NCBI GenBank assembly: GCA_016712035.1
Contig: JADJRT010000012.1
Coordinates: 1-64,000, forward strand
Origin: Flammeovirgaceae bacterium
GTDB taxonomy: Bacteria; Bacteroidota; Bacteroidia; Cytophagales; Cyclobacteriaceae
Direction of reading: 5' to 3'
DNA length: 64,000 nt
How positions within the stretch are numbered: the stretch's first letter is position 1; each line of letters begins with the position of its first letter. Shown here one piece after another: positions 41,550 through 50,591 of this stretch. A program made the position numbers and the translations under genes. The notes below the pieces were generated by a model. The model searched no databases. It saw only the letters and a program-made list of their open reading frames with translations, and was not told where the DNA came from.

Positions 41550-44500
41550 TCAATCCGATACAATAACCTTAAAGACTTGTTTTGTTGTATTGGTTTTAAG
41601 CGTAAGTAAATAAGTACCGGATTTTGTTGGCAGGGTTAACGTTTGAGAATACTCACCGGGTTCTTTACTGCCCAACGATAAAGTGATAAATCTTTTGCCA
41701 ACCCAATCATAAACTTCTACATCTACATTCGTTTTTTGAGTGACCGAATAGGATATCGTAACAGGCCCCGTAGTTGGATTGGGGAAGGCGCTGAGTTTTG
41801 TAACAGGTGTTATTTCATTAATCCCCGTTGGTTTCAACTGGATATAGAGATTATCAATTGACCACCCCACGAAGTTCCGGTTTGATCGGAGTAAAGGCGA
41901 AATCGAAACAACAAGGTATCACCAAGATTAAAAGCCTTGCTTAGGTCGATCGAATGATCAACCCATTGACTTGCATTGCCGGCTTGATTCGTTGTATAAC
42001 TATCCAGCCAGCTTGGATTGAATGAGGCATTATATCCAGCGGAAATCGGAATCCACGTAACGCCATCTTTAGTTCCTTCTACGATTACATAATCTTTAAA
42101 CTGAGGTTGACCAAATTGCGAACCGGTTGACCCTGGCTCCACAATAGCTACATCACTATACGCAAAGAAGGGATGAGCGGGAGTAAAAAATAATGGGTTG
42201 CTTTAGAAGGGCCACTCCATTGTTGTTCGATAAATAATTATGGAAACTTTGTAAACTAAATTAGAATTTCCAAAAGACTGAACAGTAAATGTGGTTAATG
42301 CAAAGTCATTGGCGTTCTGAAAATGATTAAAATATTGTTGCTGAAAGGATTTTAAAACGATGTGCTCACCAGTTACTGTTTTAGAATGAAATGGGGCTTT
42401 GTCTTTATAACTAATAAGTTTTGCTTCCACACTGCCCACCGGAGCACCAACAATTTGAAGTAGGTAACTGCCAGGTAGCACAGCCCTTAACTTACCAACC
42501 TTTATATTTTGCAGCCAGATTTCGGTTGAATCATATTCATCAAGTAAAGAAATGGATACCGATAACTCTGATTGAGGAGACGTACCAATAGCATGTATCG
42601 TAGGATTAATCAAGACAGCCTGTATATTCTCTGTTTGCGCGGTCCAGATTCCGCGACCATGGGTGGCAATAACAACTTGGTCGTCCTGACCTTTCATATG
42701 CCACACAGCAACATTCGGAAATCCTCCAGTAACGACCATGTTTGTCCGTTATCTAGTGACTCTACAATACCAATTTCTGTCCCCACCCAAATAATTTCAG
42801 GATTGTCGGGACGCACATAAAGACAATACACCGCTACATTCGGAAAGCCCGTACTACTCGTTGGTGCTAAACCGAAACCTGAGATATCCTGCCAGCTTTG
42901 TCCCAGGTTTTTTGTTCTTAGAATTTTTGGTTTGCCTGCGAAAGAGAACAGCGCAAATGCAGTACTATCTTCTACCGGATGCGATGCCAATTTAGTAATG
43001 CCACCAAGAACCCGTTCTGTATAATTATTGGTCGTAGTAAAGGTTTGTCCGCCATTGGTGGATACATGTAAGTTTCTACTATCTCCTGAATTAACCATCG
43101 CACTGCCGGCCCAAATAATATTTGCGTTTGCTTGTGAGACTTCAATATCCATAAATGACGTAGAGCCCCATTTTTCATCGATGGGAGTTAGCGTCCAGTT
43201 CGTACCGAAATCATTCGATCGAAAAACGCCATCCGATGACAAAGTGAAAACAACATCTGGATTATCTTTTGAGCTGGCCAACTTCGAAACAAAGGGATGG
43301 GTTCCCGACAGCCCGTTGGTTGCTGAAGTCCAGGTGTTGCCACCATCATTCGATTTTCTAAAATTGTTTCCTTGCGATCCGCCTAAAAGTTTACTGTCGT
43401 CAAGTGGATGCCAGATTACTTCAAACCCATCACCACCAATGCTAAATACATAATTGGTTGTGTTCGAAGCGTTGGTTCCGGTTGGCGACCGCCAGGTTCC
43501 ATTGTCCTGCATGCCACCAAAATATTCATCAAATCCAGGTCGTTTATCTGCACCATAAAACTGACTGGTATTATACGTGCGACCCACCATGGTCCAATCG
43601 CCTTGATTAACACCTGGTGTTGCCGATGAATTTGAAATAAAGATTCCACCATCGCTGGCATTTAAGATTTTTATAGGTGGTGCCTGATGTTGGAATAGCA
43701 AGGAGGTTGTGATGATCGGGATGAACATCGGTACCAAACACAACAAATCTATTTTGCTATCAAAATTTCCATAGGCATCAGCAACCGGAGTGGTTGTGGC
43801 GTTGATTTTGGGAATAGAAGTTAAACTGATTTTAATTTTTGACTCAACGATATCTGCGGGCCAGTTTTTTCCTGCAGCCAGAACCGGCCATATTGAATAC
43901 ATTTGTTTGAAGAGTTGTCCACCAGCAACAGCAATGTCTGCAGAGGGTGTAACGGAGTGATAGTCTTCCTGATGAAGAAAAAGATATTCCCGACTTTGAC
44001 TGGTGGCTGGACCATCGGTGTTTTTGAAGGAGCAAATTAAATTGTCCATTCCGATCCTGATCCGAAAGGAAACCATCAACTGTTTGTTGTTGGTTATGTC
44101 CCAAACTTCAAAGGGTAGATTAACATAATCCGCGTAGCTATAGCTGATATCGGGTACGCCTGAGGTTGCTCCGACCGGTGTTAAAAACCGATGCGCCATT
44201 TGATTTTTCCCCGGACCAAATCTAATTTCAACCGATACCGTTGCGTCTGAAGTTACTGATAGTTTTCCATTTGCTTGCGTAGCTCCATAATTCAACAGCG
44301 AAATAAAACTTGTTCCCAATTCTTCCATAGAATATATGTTGATGGGTGCTGAAGAACCATTTTCCAATTGCGTCCGGAAAGACTAACTCCACCATGGTAC
44401 ACCACGTTGGCATTGAATGGATCGCAAAGAATTGTATTATCGTACCAACCCTGGCCACCCAAAAAATCAAATAGGGTATTATTAAAGGTTACATCAGCAA

Positions 44501-45488
44501 TGGACCAGTTGGTGCCCGCATCATCGGAAACGTATAAATCGGACAATGAACCTCCCAAGGTGCTTTGTGCCGAAGCAAAAATTCTGTTCGTATTGTTGGG
44601 TGAAATAGCAATCTCTGTTCTGCCGTTCGGACTCATGCCTGTATTGGAAAGAGCCCAGGTAACTCCAGCATTCGTAGACTTCAGTACACCTACACTATTT
44701 TGAGTAGCATATTGAATGTTAAAATTCCCCGGTGTGGATTTTAAATCTTCTACGGATTGCAGGTTAGATACCTTTGTCCATGTATCTCCGCCATTGGTAG
44801 TTCGATAAATTCCGATAGCCGTAGCTGCCACGGCAGTATTTGCATCAGTGGGATGAATGATGATCCGGTTAATATCAGAAAAGTTAATGGTGGAGGGAAG
44901 ATGGTTCCAGGTTTGTCCCCGATCATTGGATTTAAAGATTCCGTTGCCACGGATACCTACGAGACCACCAAAACTTTCTCCCGTACCTAAATAGATCACA
45001 TTGTGATTTGAGGTTGCCATGGCAAGTACAGTTGTTGCCAGATTTGTAAGGTCGGGTGTTATTAGATTCCACGCGTTACCGCCAGTAACCGTTTTCCAAA
45101 CACCGCCACCGGCCGAGGCAGCAAACCAGGTATTTTGCGTTGGATCATCCGGATCAACGATTAATCCGCGGGTGCGACCCGGCACGTTGGCCGGTCCACG
45201 TTCTTTCCATTCGAGTACACCGTTTGATTGTGTACGACTGTTTGAATTTTTTCGGGCAGCGATGGCTTTTGCGTTCTTAATCTCACGCTTAATAAAACCT
45301 TCCTCATACTCCGGACCGTTGGCGTTTGCTGGTGTGCGGATACCGCGATGGAGTAAAGCAAATTGCTCGGGCCCATTGAATTCTGCTGGAATAAATTCCT
45401 CCACTCGGTTATCGATAGGTCGGTTGATAACCCACAGCAACCCACCGCAGAACAATAACACAACTATTGAAATGTGCCGCAACTTCAT
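41550..45488 (-). CDS. Secreted BNR/Asp-box propeller protein with T9SS sorting domain (frameshifted)
   Basis: About 1,310 residues. A signal-type N-terminus (ISIVVLLFCGGLLWVI) is followed by many BNR/Asp-box blades of the S-x-DGGxTW kind (KSNDRGQTWNHLP, RTTNGGDTWTKVS, KSTNAGVTWAL, HVSTNGGQTFTTT), as in sortilin/VPS10-like and sialidase-like propellers. The last 80 residues are a type A T9SS domain: SAFPNPTTGPVTISY and GTYLLTLKTNTTKQVFKVIV. Breaks lie near 44360, 42720, 42170 and 41855. I see no catalytic residues of a sialidase, so an adhesive or scaffold role is as likely as an enzyme. It lies 5 bases after a small lipoprotein gene. Confidence 0.85.
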
Positions 45489-45493
45489 AGATG

Positions 45494-45901
45494 CTATTTG
45501 ATGGCCTTAAGGGTTATCACTTTTTTGTAGACGGATGGATCTTCGTTGTCTTTTGGCATTCGTGGATAATCAAGAACCTCCAATGAGTTGTTATCCAACC
45601 ACTTTACGTAACCGGGCATATAACTTCCTTCGTATAAAATGGTTTTTGACTCTGTTTCTATAACGACAAATTTTAAAATACCCGATGCGGGTACTTCGGG
45701 AGATTCCTGTACATATAATTTGTAATCAGCTGCTGGGCTGGGGTAGGTGTTACAATCAGCGCCTAATTTCTCGGTGGCGACTTGTTCGATGGTTTTTGAA
45801 TTAGCCTCGTTGTTTAGCACTGACTTACAAGCAACATTAAAAAGTAAAGTGCTGACTACTAAACCTAACAGCGATTTTTTTTTCAGCGCGCCAAACATCA
45901 A
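45494..45901 (-). CDS. Small lipoprotein, function unknown
   Basis: A 135-residue protein with a lipoprotein signal (lipobox LFNVAC). The mature part is a compact beta-rich domain (GILKFVVIETESKTILYEGSYMPGYVKWLDNNSLEVLDYP) that I do not recognise. It overlaps the preceding gene by 4 bases (ATGA) and ends 5 bases before the BNR protein, so the three are one transcription unit. Confidence 0.7.
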   Translation of the reverse strand: MMFGALKKKSLLGLVVSTLLFNVACKSVLNNEANSKTIEQVATEKLGADCNTYPSPAADYKLYVQESPEVPASGILKFVVIETESKTILYEGSYMPGYVKWLDNNSLEVLDYPRMPKDNEDPSVYKKVITLKAIK

Positions 45902-47154
45902 GTCTTTTGCTTTTTCTTTTTTGCTGCCGGAAATAAAATGTTGTTAAGAATCAGGCGAAAGCCCGGTGAGTTAGGATGCAAATTGAGATCAGTCGGTTCT
46001 TCTCCTACCGTGTGCTGATAATCTTCTGGGTCATGACCTCCGTAATAAGTCCAAAAACCTTTACCAAAAACGCCATGTAAATATTTGGCTTCTTTAATCT
46101 CTGAAGTTTCGCCCATGATCACTACATCAGGTTTTATCAATTTTTTTTTGAATCCGGTCGTTTGCCCATAAAATCCTTTTACAACCCGCGTGTGATTCTG
46201 CGTAAGCATGGTTGGGATGGGATCCCACTTCGCGGAGAATTGAAATATAGAGAAGTAGTCGTTGTCCTGACGCAAGCCACGATCTGGAAAATTATTATCG
46301 ATATCAGAAAATTCGTATTGATACGGATCGCGCGAAATCCGGAAGTCCGTGAAGGCAAGTGTTTTTTCAAAGTCCAATTTTTCTTGCGCCTGTGGGTCGG
46401 CTGCATCGCCATCGTACATGCGTTCGCAGATATCCACTCCCTCAGCAGCAAGGGCGATGTCGTAGGTGTCGGTGGCCGAGCACATGGCAAACAGAAAACC
46501 ACCTCCGGCTACAAATTCTTTAATCCGTTTCACCACGGCCAACTTGGCTTGCGATACTTTATGAAAGCCAAACCTGCGCGCAGTTTCTTCCGCCTCTTTT
46601 TGTTGTTCGAGATACCATGGATAGTTTGCATAGTTGCTGTAGAATTTTCCGTATTGACCGGTGAAGTCTTCATGGTGGAGGTGCAACCAATCATACTTGG
46701 GGAGCAGGTCATTCAAGATTTCATCATCAAAAATTACATCATATGGAATTTCGGCATAGGAGAGTACCAGCGTAACAGCATCATCCCACGGTTGTTTTGA
46801 TTTGGGTGAATACACTGCTATTCGTGGATATTTTTCCAGCTTCATAATATCGTAGTTCACCGCAGGGCTGGCAATTTCTGTTACAATGGCATTTACCTTT
46901 GCATCTGAAATAATTTCGTAGCTAACGCCTCGCACTACTAACTCATTTTGAATTTTTGGATTATACGTGCACATGAAGCTTCCGCCCCGGTAGTTCAACA
47001 GCCAATCCACCTCAATGTCGTTTTTCAGAATCCAATAGGCAATTCCATAAGCCTTCAAGTGATTGTTTTGCTTATCATCCATGGGTATAAAAATGGAATT
47101 AGCCAAAACCTTTCCCGAAAGGGAGATAAAAAAGAACAAAATCAACCAGCGCAT
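45898..47154 (-). CDS. Secreted conserved Bacteroidota protein (often labelled asparagine synthetase B)
   Basis: A 418-residue exported protein with a signal peptide (LILFFFISLSGKVLANS). Close relatives in databases are named asparagine synthetase B, but I see neither the N-terminal Cys glutaminase nor the PP-loop SGGxDS of that enzyme, and it is exported. GGGFLFAMCSATDTYDIALAAEG looks like a nucleophile-elbow loop of a class I glutamine amidotransferase-like (flavodoxin-like) fold, and LHLHHEDFTGQYGKFY may be a metal or substrate site. Intact. It heads a unit with the small lipoprotein and the BNR-repeat protein, so it may take part in the assembly or use of that protein. Confidence 0.75.
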   Translation of the reverse strand: MRWLILFFFISLSGKVLANSIFIPMDDKQNNHLKAYGIAYWILKNDIEVDWLLNYRGGSFMCTYNPKIQNELVVRGVSYEIISDAKVNAIVTEIASPAVNYDIMKLEKYPRIAVYSPKSKQPWDDAVTLVLSYAEIPYDVIFDDEILNDLLPKYDWLHLHHEDFTGQYGKFYSNYANYPWYLEQQKEAEETARRFGFHKVSQAKLAVVKRIKEFVAGGGFLFAMCSATDTYDIALAAEGVDICERMYDGDAADPQAQEKLDFEKTLAFTDFRISRDPYQYEFSDIDNNFPDRGLRQDNDYFSIFQFSAKWDPIPTMLTQNHTRVVKGFYGQTTGFKKKLIKPDVVIMGETSEIKEAKYLHGVFGKGFWTYYGGHDPEDYQHTVGEEPTDLNLHPNSPGFRLILNNILFPAAKKKKQKT

Positions 47155-47231
47155 CGTTAAATCACTTATTTAGCTATTACTTGTAACAAAAGAATCCGTA
47201 AAAAGTCTCCCCATTAGAACGATTAAAGATA

Positions 47232-47239
47232 TAATTTTG
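47232..47239 (+). promoter_or_regulatory. -7 box (TAATTTTG) ahead of the MacB-type permease
   Basis: A TAnnTTTG match in the 139-base divergent gap, 54 bases before the ATG at 47294. The -33 region is unclear. Confidence 0.35.
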
Positions 47240-47293
47240 CCAATTAGTTTTCATCGTAAATAGAGTGATTGTCTATTAAAAACCGTTAGAAGC

Positions 47294-48528
47294 ATGAATT
47301 TATTAGAAAATATCAGAGAAGGACTTCGATCGGTACAAGCCAATATGCTTCGATCGGTGCTTACCGCCCTTATTGTGGCGATTGGAATAACCTCGCTGGT
47401 TGGAATTCTTACGGCTATTGATGGTATTGAATATTCGGTGAATGAGAGTCTTTCTTCCTTAGGCGTAAATACGTTTGACGTCTATTCAAAATGGAACCGA
47501 GGTACTAACCAGGATGGTGTGAAGGAGAAAGTGCGGGCCCGACTTACCTTATCTGAAATGCAGAAGTTTATCGATCAGTATAATGTACCTTCTATGGTAA
47601 GTTTATCAGCCCGGCTAACAAACCTGGCCGAAGTTAAACATGGCTCTCAAAAGACAAATCCTAACGTAGATATTCGGGGTGCCAACGAAGAATACATTCC
47701 GATTAAGGGACTCAATATTCAAGAAGGAAGAAACTTTTCACGTTTTGAAGTTCAGCGAGGAAGCAACGTAGCTGTGATTGGATATAAATTGGCGCAAGCC
47801 TTATATGGAGACATTCCGATGCCTGTAGGTACGAGTATTTCGTTTAAAGGCACACAATTTAAAGTTATAGGCATGTTAAAAGAGAAAGGCGATTTTTCGG
47901 ATAACAATTATGATAATATGGTGATCGTTCCCATTCTGGTTGCCAATCAATTAGCAGCCGGGCAGCCACTCAATTATCGATTGAATGTAGGTATTTCTGA
48001 TATGAATCAATTAGATTATGCTATGGGTGAAGCTACAGGCTTAATGCGTAAGATTCGTCAAGACAGAGTAGAAGATGCCAATTCTTTTGAAATAGAAAAA
48101 GTGAATCGCTTGCTGAGGAAATGGAGAGCATTACCAATGGCTTGCGTTTTGGTGGATTTGGCGTTGGCTTTATTACTTTATTAGGGGCATCTATTGCCTT
48201 AATGAATATTATGTTGGTTTCGGTTACTGAACGTACACGCGAAGTGGGAGTAAGAAAAGCATTAGGAGCAACCCCCTTGCGCATCCGGCAGCAGTTTGTG
48301 ATTGAGGCAATCGTTGTTTGCTTATTAGGAGGTATTGGCGGAGTTATTTTAGGTATCATTGTCGGGAATTTAATTTCAAAGGCGATTGGCATAGATGCAT
48401 TTGTTGTGCCCTGGTTATGGATGATGGTAGGGATGTTGATCTGTATTTTTGTAGGATTACTATCTGGGTACTATCCGGCACATAAAGCGTCCAAACTCGA
48501 TCCGATTGAATCGCTGCGGTTCGAGTAA
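47294..48528 (+). CDS. MacB-type ABC transporter permease (one frameshift)
   Basis: About 411 residues with the MacB topology: one N-terminal helix (VLTALIVAIGITSLVGILTAI), a periplasmic MacB_PCD domain (NLAEVKHGSQ, LNIQEGRNFS, VAVIGYKLAQALYG), then three C-terminal helices of the FtsX module with ERTREVGVRKALGATP. The frame breaks near 48115, between NRLL and EEMESITNGLRFGG. No ATPase or membrane-fusion gene is next to it. It is the last gene before a terminator and tRNA-Ser. Confidence 0.88.
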
Positions 48529-48553
48529 AGTTATTTTCAAGATTCTTTTTCAG

Positions 48554-48586
48554 ACTCCCTCTTAAATCAAAGAGGGAGTTTTATTT
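48554..48586 (+). terminator. Rho-independent terminator after the MacB-type permease gene
   Basis: ACTCCCTCTT pairs perfectly with AAGAGGGAGT across a 6-base AAATCA loop and is followed by TTTATTTTT. It lies 25 bases after the permease stop. Confidence 0.85.
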
Positions 48587-48589
48587 TTG
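48582..48589 (+). promoter_or_regulatory. -7 box (TATTTTTG) of tRNA-Ser overlapping the terminator T-tract
   Basis: An exact TAnnTTTG match ending 4 bases before the first tRNA base at 48594. The same T-run serves as the U-tract of the preceding terminator. Confidence 0.45.
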
Positions 48590-48593
48590 TGAT

Positions 48594-48680
48594 GGAGAAA
48601 TGCCAGAGTGGTTGAATGGGACGGTCTCGAAAACCGTTTGGCGCGCAAGTGTCACCAGGGTGCGAATCCCTGTTTCTCCG
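48594..48680 (+). tRNA. tRNA-Ser (anticodon CGA)
   Basis: A class II tRNA of 87 bases. The acceptor stem GGAGAAA pairs with TTTCTCC, discriminator G. The anticodon stem is ACGGT/ACCGT with loop CTCGAAA, so the anticodon is CGA, reading UCG serine codons. A long variable arm follows (TTGGCGCGCAAGTGTCACC), then T arm CAGGG-TGCGAAT-CCCTG. The 3' CCA is not encoded. Confidence 0.95.
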
Positions 48681-48735
48681 CTTTTTATTTTTTAATAGTA
48701 GTGTTGGTCAGCGACCAACAATAACTTTTAGGGCT

Positions 48736-49278
48736 CTAAGTAGGATTATTTTTCATCTTCAAATATTCGCCAACCAGAATAGCTGCAGGGAAATAAACTT
48801 CTTCCGCAATTTCAGCATGTTTCCGAAGCGCTCTTTCAAAATCAAGAACTTCAGGATGGTTTTCCTGTGTCGCTACTTCCTTTAGCTGCACCATTAAAGC
48901 ATTGATCATCTGGTGTTCCAACGTCATGTGAGCCAACTGTGATTTCAATTTTTCAGCTAACTGAATAACGTCTTTACTTTGTTCGGGTATTCTATCGCTT
49001 GCTAACAACGGCAACAAACCTAAAGGGGGTAGCTCAAAATCTTCTTCTTCTCTAAAATGATGTTGCATCAATTCTTCAATTTCAGTAGCTGCAAGACCAG
49101 TACTGTCTTGAAATAAGGTTATTGCATTAACTTGACTAAGAAGGAATTCGTGTTCTACTTTTATTGACGAAGGGACGCCTGGTTTTCCGGGGAATATGGT
49201 AATATAGTTTTCTTCTGCGCGCGGGCGACAGTGACTTAAGAGCATAGCAAACGCAATCAGATAAATGAAATTCTTCAT
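48736..49278 (-). CDS. Lipoprotein with hemerythrin-like domain
   Basis: A 180-residue lipoprotein (lipobox LLSHC, Cys17). The mature part is a four-helix bundle with HHE-type metal motifs: IKVEHEFLLSQV, LMQHHFREEEDFELPP, LEHQMINALMVQL and LRKHAEIAEEVYFPAAIL. It is probably a di-iron protein at the cell envelope that binds oxygen or nitric oxide, or handles iron. Hemerythrin domains are mostly cytosolic, so the lipid anchor is unusual. No neighbour in the same unit. Intact. Confidence 0.8.
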   Translation of the reverse strand: MKNFIYLIAFAMLLSHCRPRAEENYITIFPGKPGVPSSIKVEHEFLLSQVNAITLFQDSTGLAATEIEELMQHHFREEEDFELPPLGLLPLLASDRIPEQSKDVIQLAEKLKSQLAHMTLEHQMINALMVQLKEVATQENHPEVLDFERALRKHAEIAEEVYFPAAILVGEYLKMKNNPT

Positions 49279-49582
49279 AAAATTTATTTAAGTTACAATT
49301 AGCACTTCATTATCGACAGTACCTATGGATAATCATTGATAGCAAGTTATTGTACAGAATACGTTGTGTTAGCCTCGGTATGTTGTGTTATGATTTGGCA
49401 CACCTAGAAAGTTAAGATTATTTTCAAGGTGCCAACCTACATAAGTCAGTATCAAAATTACTGCATTTTTGTGTTTCCAAACGCCTTATTTTGAAGGCGT
49501 ATTACAATTGCCTATCATTATTCTACGCAATAGAAAAACCAAAATAAAATCGAATTCTCAATGTTTAATGTTTAATCAGTAT
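49279..49582. other. Intergenic stretch without a recognisable gene
   Basis: 304 A/T-rich bases between the hemerythrin-like lipoprotein and the LpxR-like gene. It contains one perfect 7-bp hairpin, ACGCCTT/AAGGCGT (49481-49500), without a T-tract, and a looser GGCAC/GTGCC pair (49398-49434). No ORF is convincing on either strand. Confidence 0.6.
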
Positions 49583-50582
49583 CTACAATTTGACTTGCAA
49601 AGCAAGGCTTCCGTATTCCTGATCATATTGTCCTTTAAATTCTGCTCCGATAGATTTTTGGCTGATAATTACACGGTACTTTGGCATTTCGAACGTAATT
49701 CCAACGTCATATAATACTACTACTCTCTCTATTTGATCTTTGCTTAGTACATAGCCAGTGTCCTGAGATCGCAATTGATTTAAAAGGCCGCCCTGCAAAA
49801 GAGCGTTACTTAAGACAACCCGAACAATAGGCTTCATAAATACGTATAACTGTAATTTGTTTCTTTCGGTTGTAAGTGGTCTATAAATATTACCAAAGTA
49901 ATCATTGAATTTCCCAACTCTTAGCATAAAACCGGCCCCTGCGGCATTATAAATTGTGCCACTAAATGTTTCAATTATACCAATCAGTAGAATTTGTTTC
50001 GATGCCTGAAGTATTTGCTTTTCTATACTGATGTTATAGTTCAATATTATATCGTTAGGCACTTGGTTGTTCCAACCAAGGGGTTTTGTGTCATTGATGA
50101 TACGGTGAACCATAGTCTGGGTTTCTTTCGCAAAACTCAACTGTCCAATTACTCCAAAACGAATTTCAGTTGTAACTTTTGTTTTTCAAGCTTATTAATT
50201 GACTGAAGAGAATGTATACTGTAAAATGCGCCTGCATATGGACGGTCATCATATTGAATCTTTGTTACTGAAATATTCTTTGGAGTAAACATAAATTGTG
50301 CTATCCCCATCCGTAAATATTATTGTGTTCACGCGAAATATTTAGTAAAAGCGATGATGGGAATCTTGCTTTTTGACTTTTTGTATAAAAAAAATCAATC
50401 CTTATACCGTTGGTATAGTACCTATCTGTACCATCTCCACGAACATTTATGAAATCGTTATCCCAAAGAATACGAAATGAATGTCTACTATTCGCCAATT
50501 GTGCTGACGCATTGTTAATAATAATTAATAACAAAAATATTCCCATCAGGATAAACAGAATATTCGGAGCTCTTATACTCAT
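49583..50582 (-). CDS. lpxR: LpxR-type lipid A deacylase family protein (frameshifted)
   Basis: About 330 residues, outer-membrane barrel. It has a signal peptide (IIINNASAQ) and then the family N-terminus RILWDNDFIN...TDRYYTNGIRIDFFYT, including the Asn-Asp catalytic pair region. One frame over (50150-50300) is AQFMFTPKNIS and QYDDRPYAGAFYSIHSL, which is a family hallmark. The final frame has HRIINDTKPLGWNNQVPNDI, where the His belongs to the active-site region, and ends with strand-like GSLALQVKL. Members remove 3'-acyloxyacyl chains from lipid A in enterobacteria. Activity in Bacteroidota is not established. It is the last gene of the efflux operon, 9 bases after the RND gene. Confidence 0.82.
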
Positions 50583-50591
50583 CGTTATGCT

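Noticed and set aside
46162..46800. A 212-codon open frame on the plus strand opposite the exported 418-residue protein gene
   Set aside because: It is antisense to an intact, family-like gene, has no start context or known motif, and is explained by codon bias of the real gene.
45898..47154. Asparagine synthetase B
   Set aside because: No N-terminal catalytic Cys, no PP-loop SGGxDS motif, and an export signal; the name seems to be an inherited database label.
49360..49440. A second attC-like element (GTTGTGTTAGC / GTTGTGTTATG)
   Set aside because: The two similar words are direct rather than inverted, and no paired boxes could be found around them.
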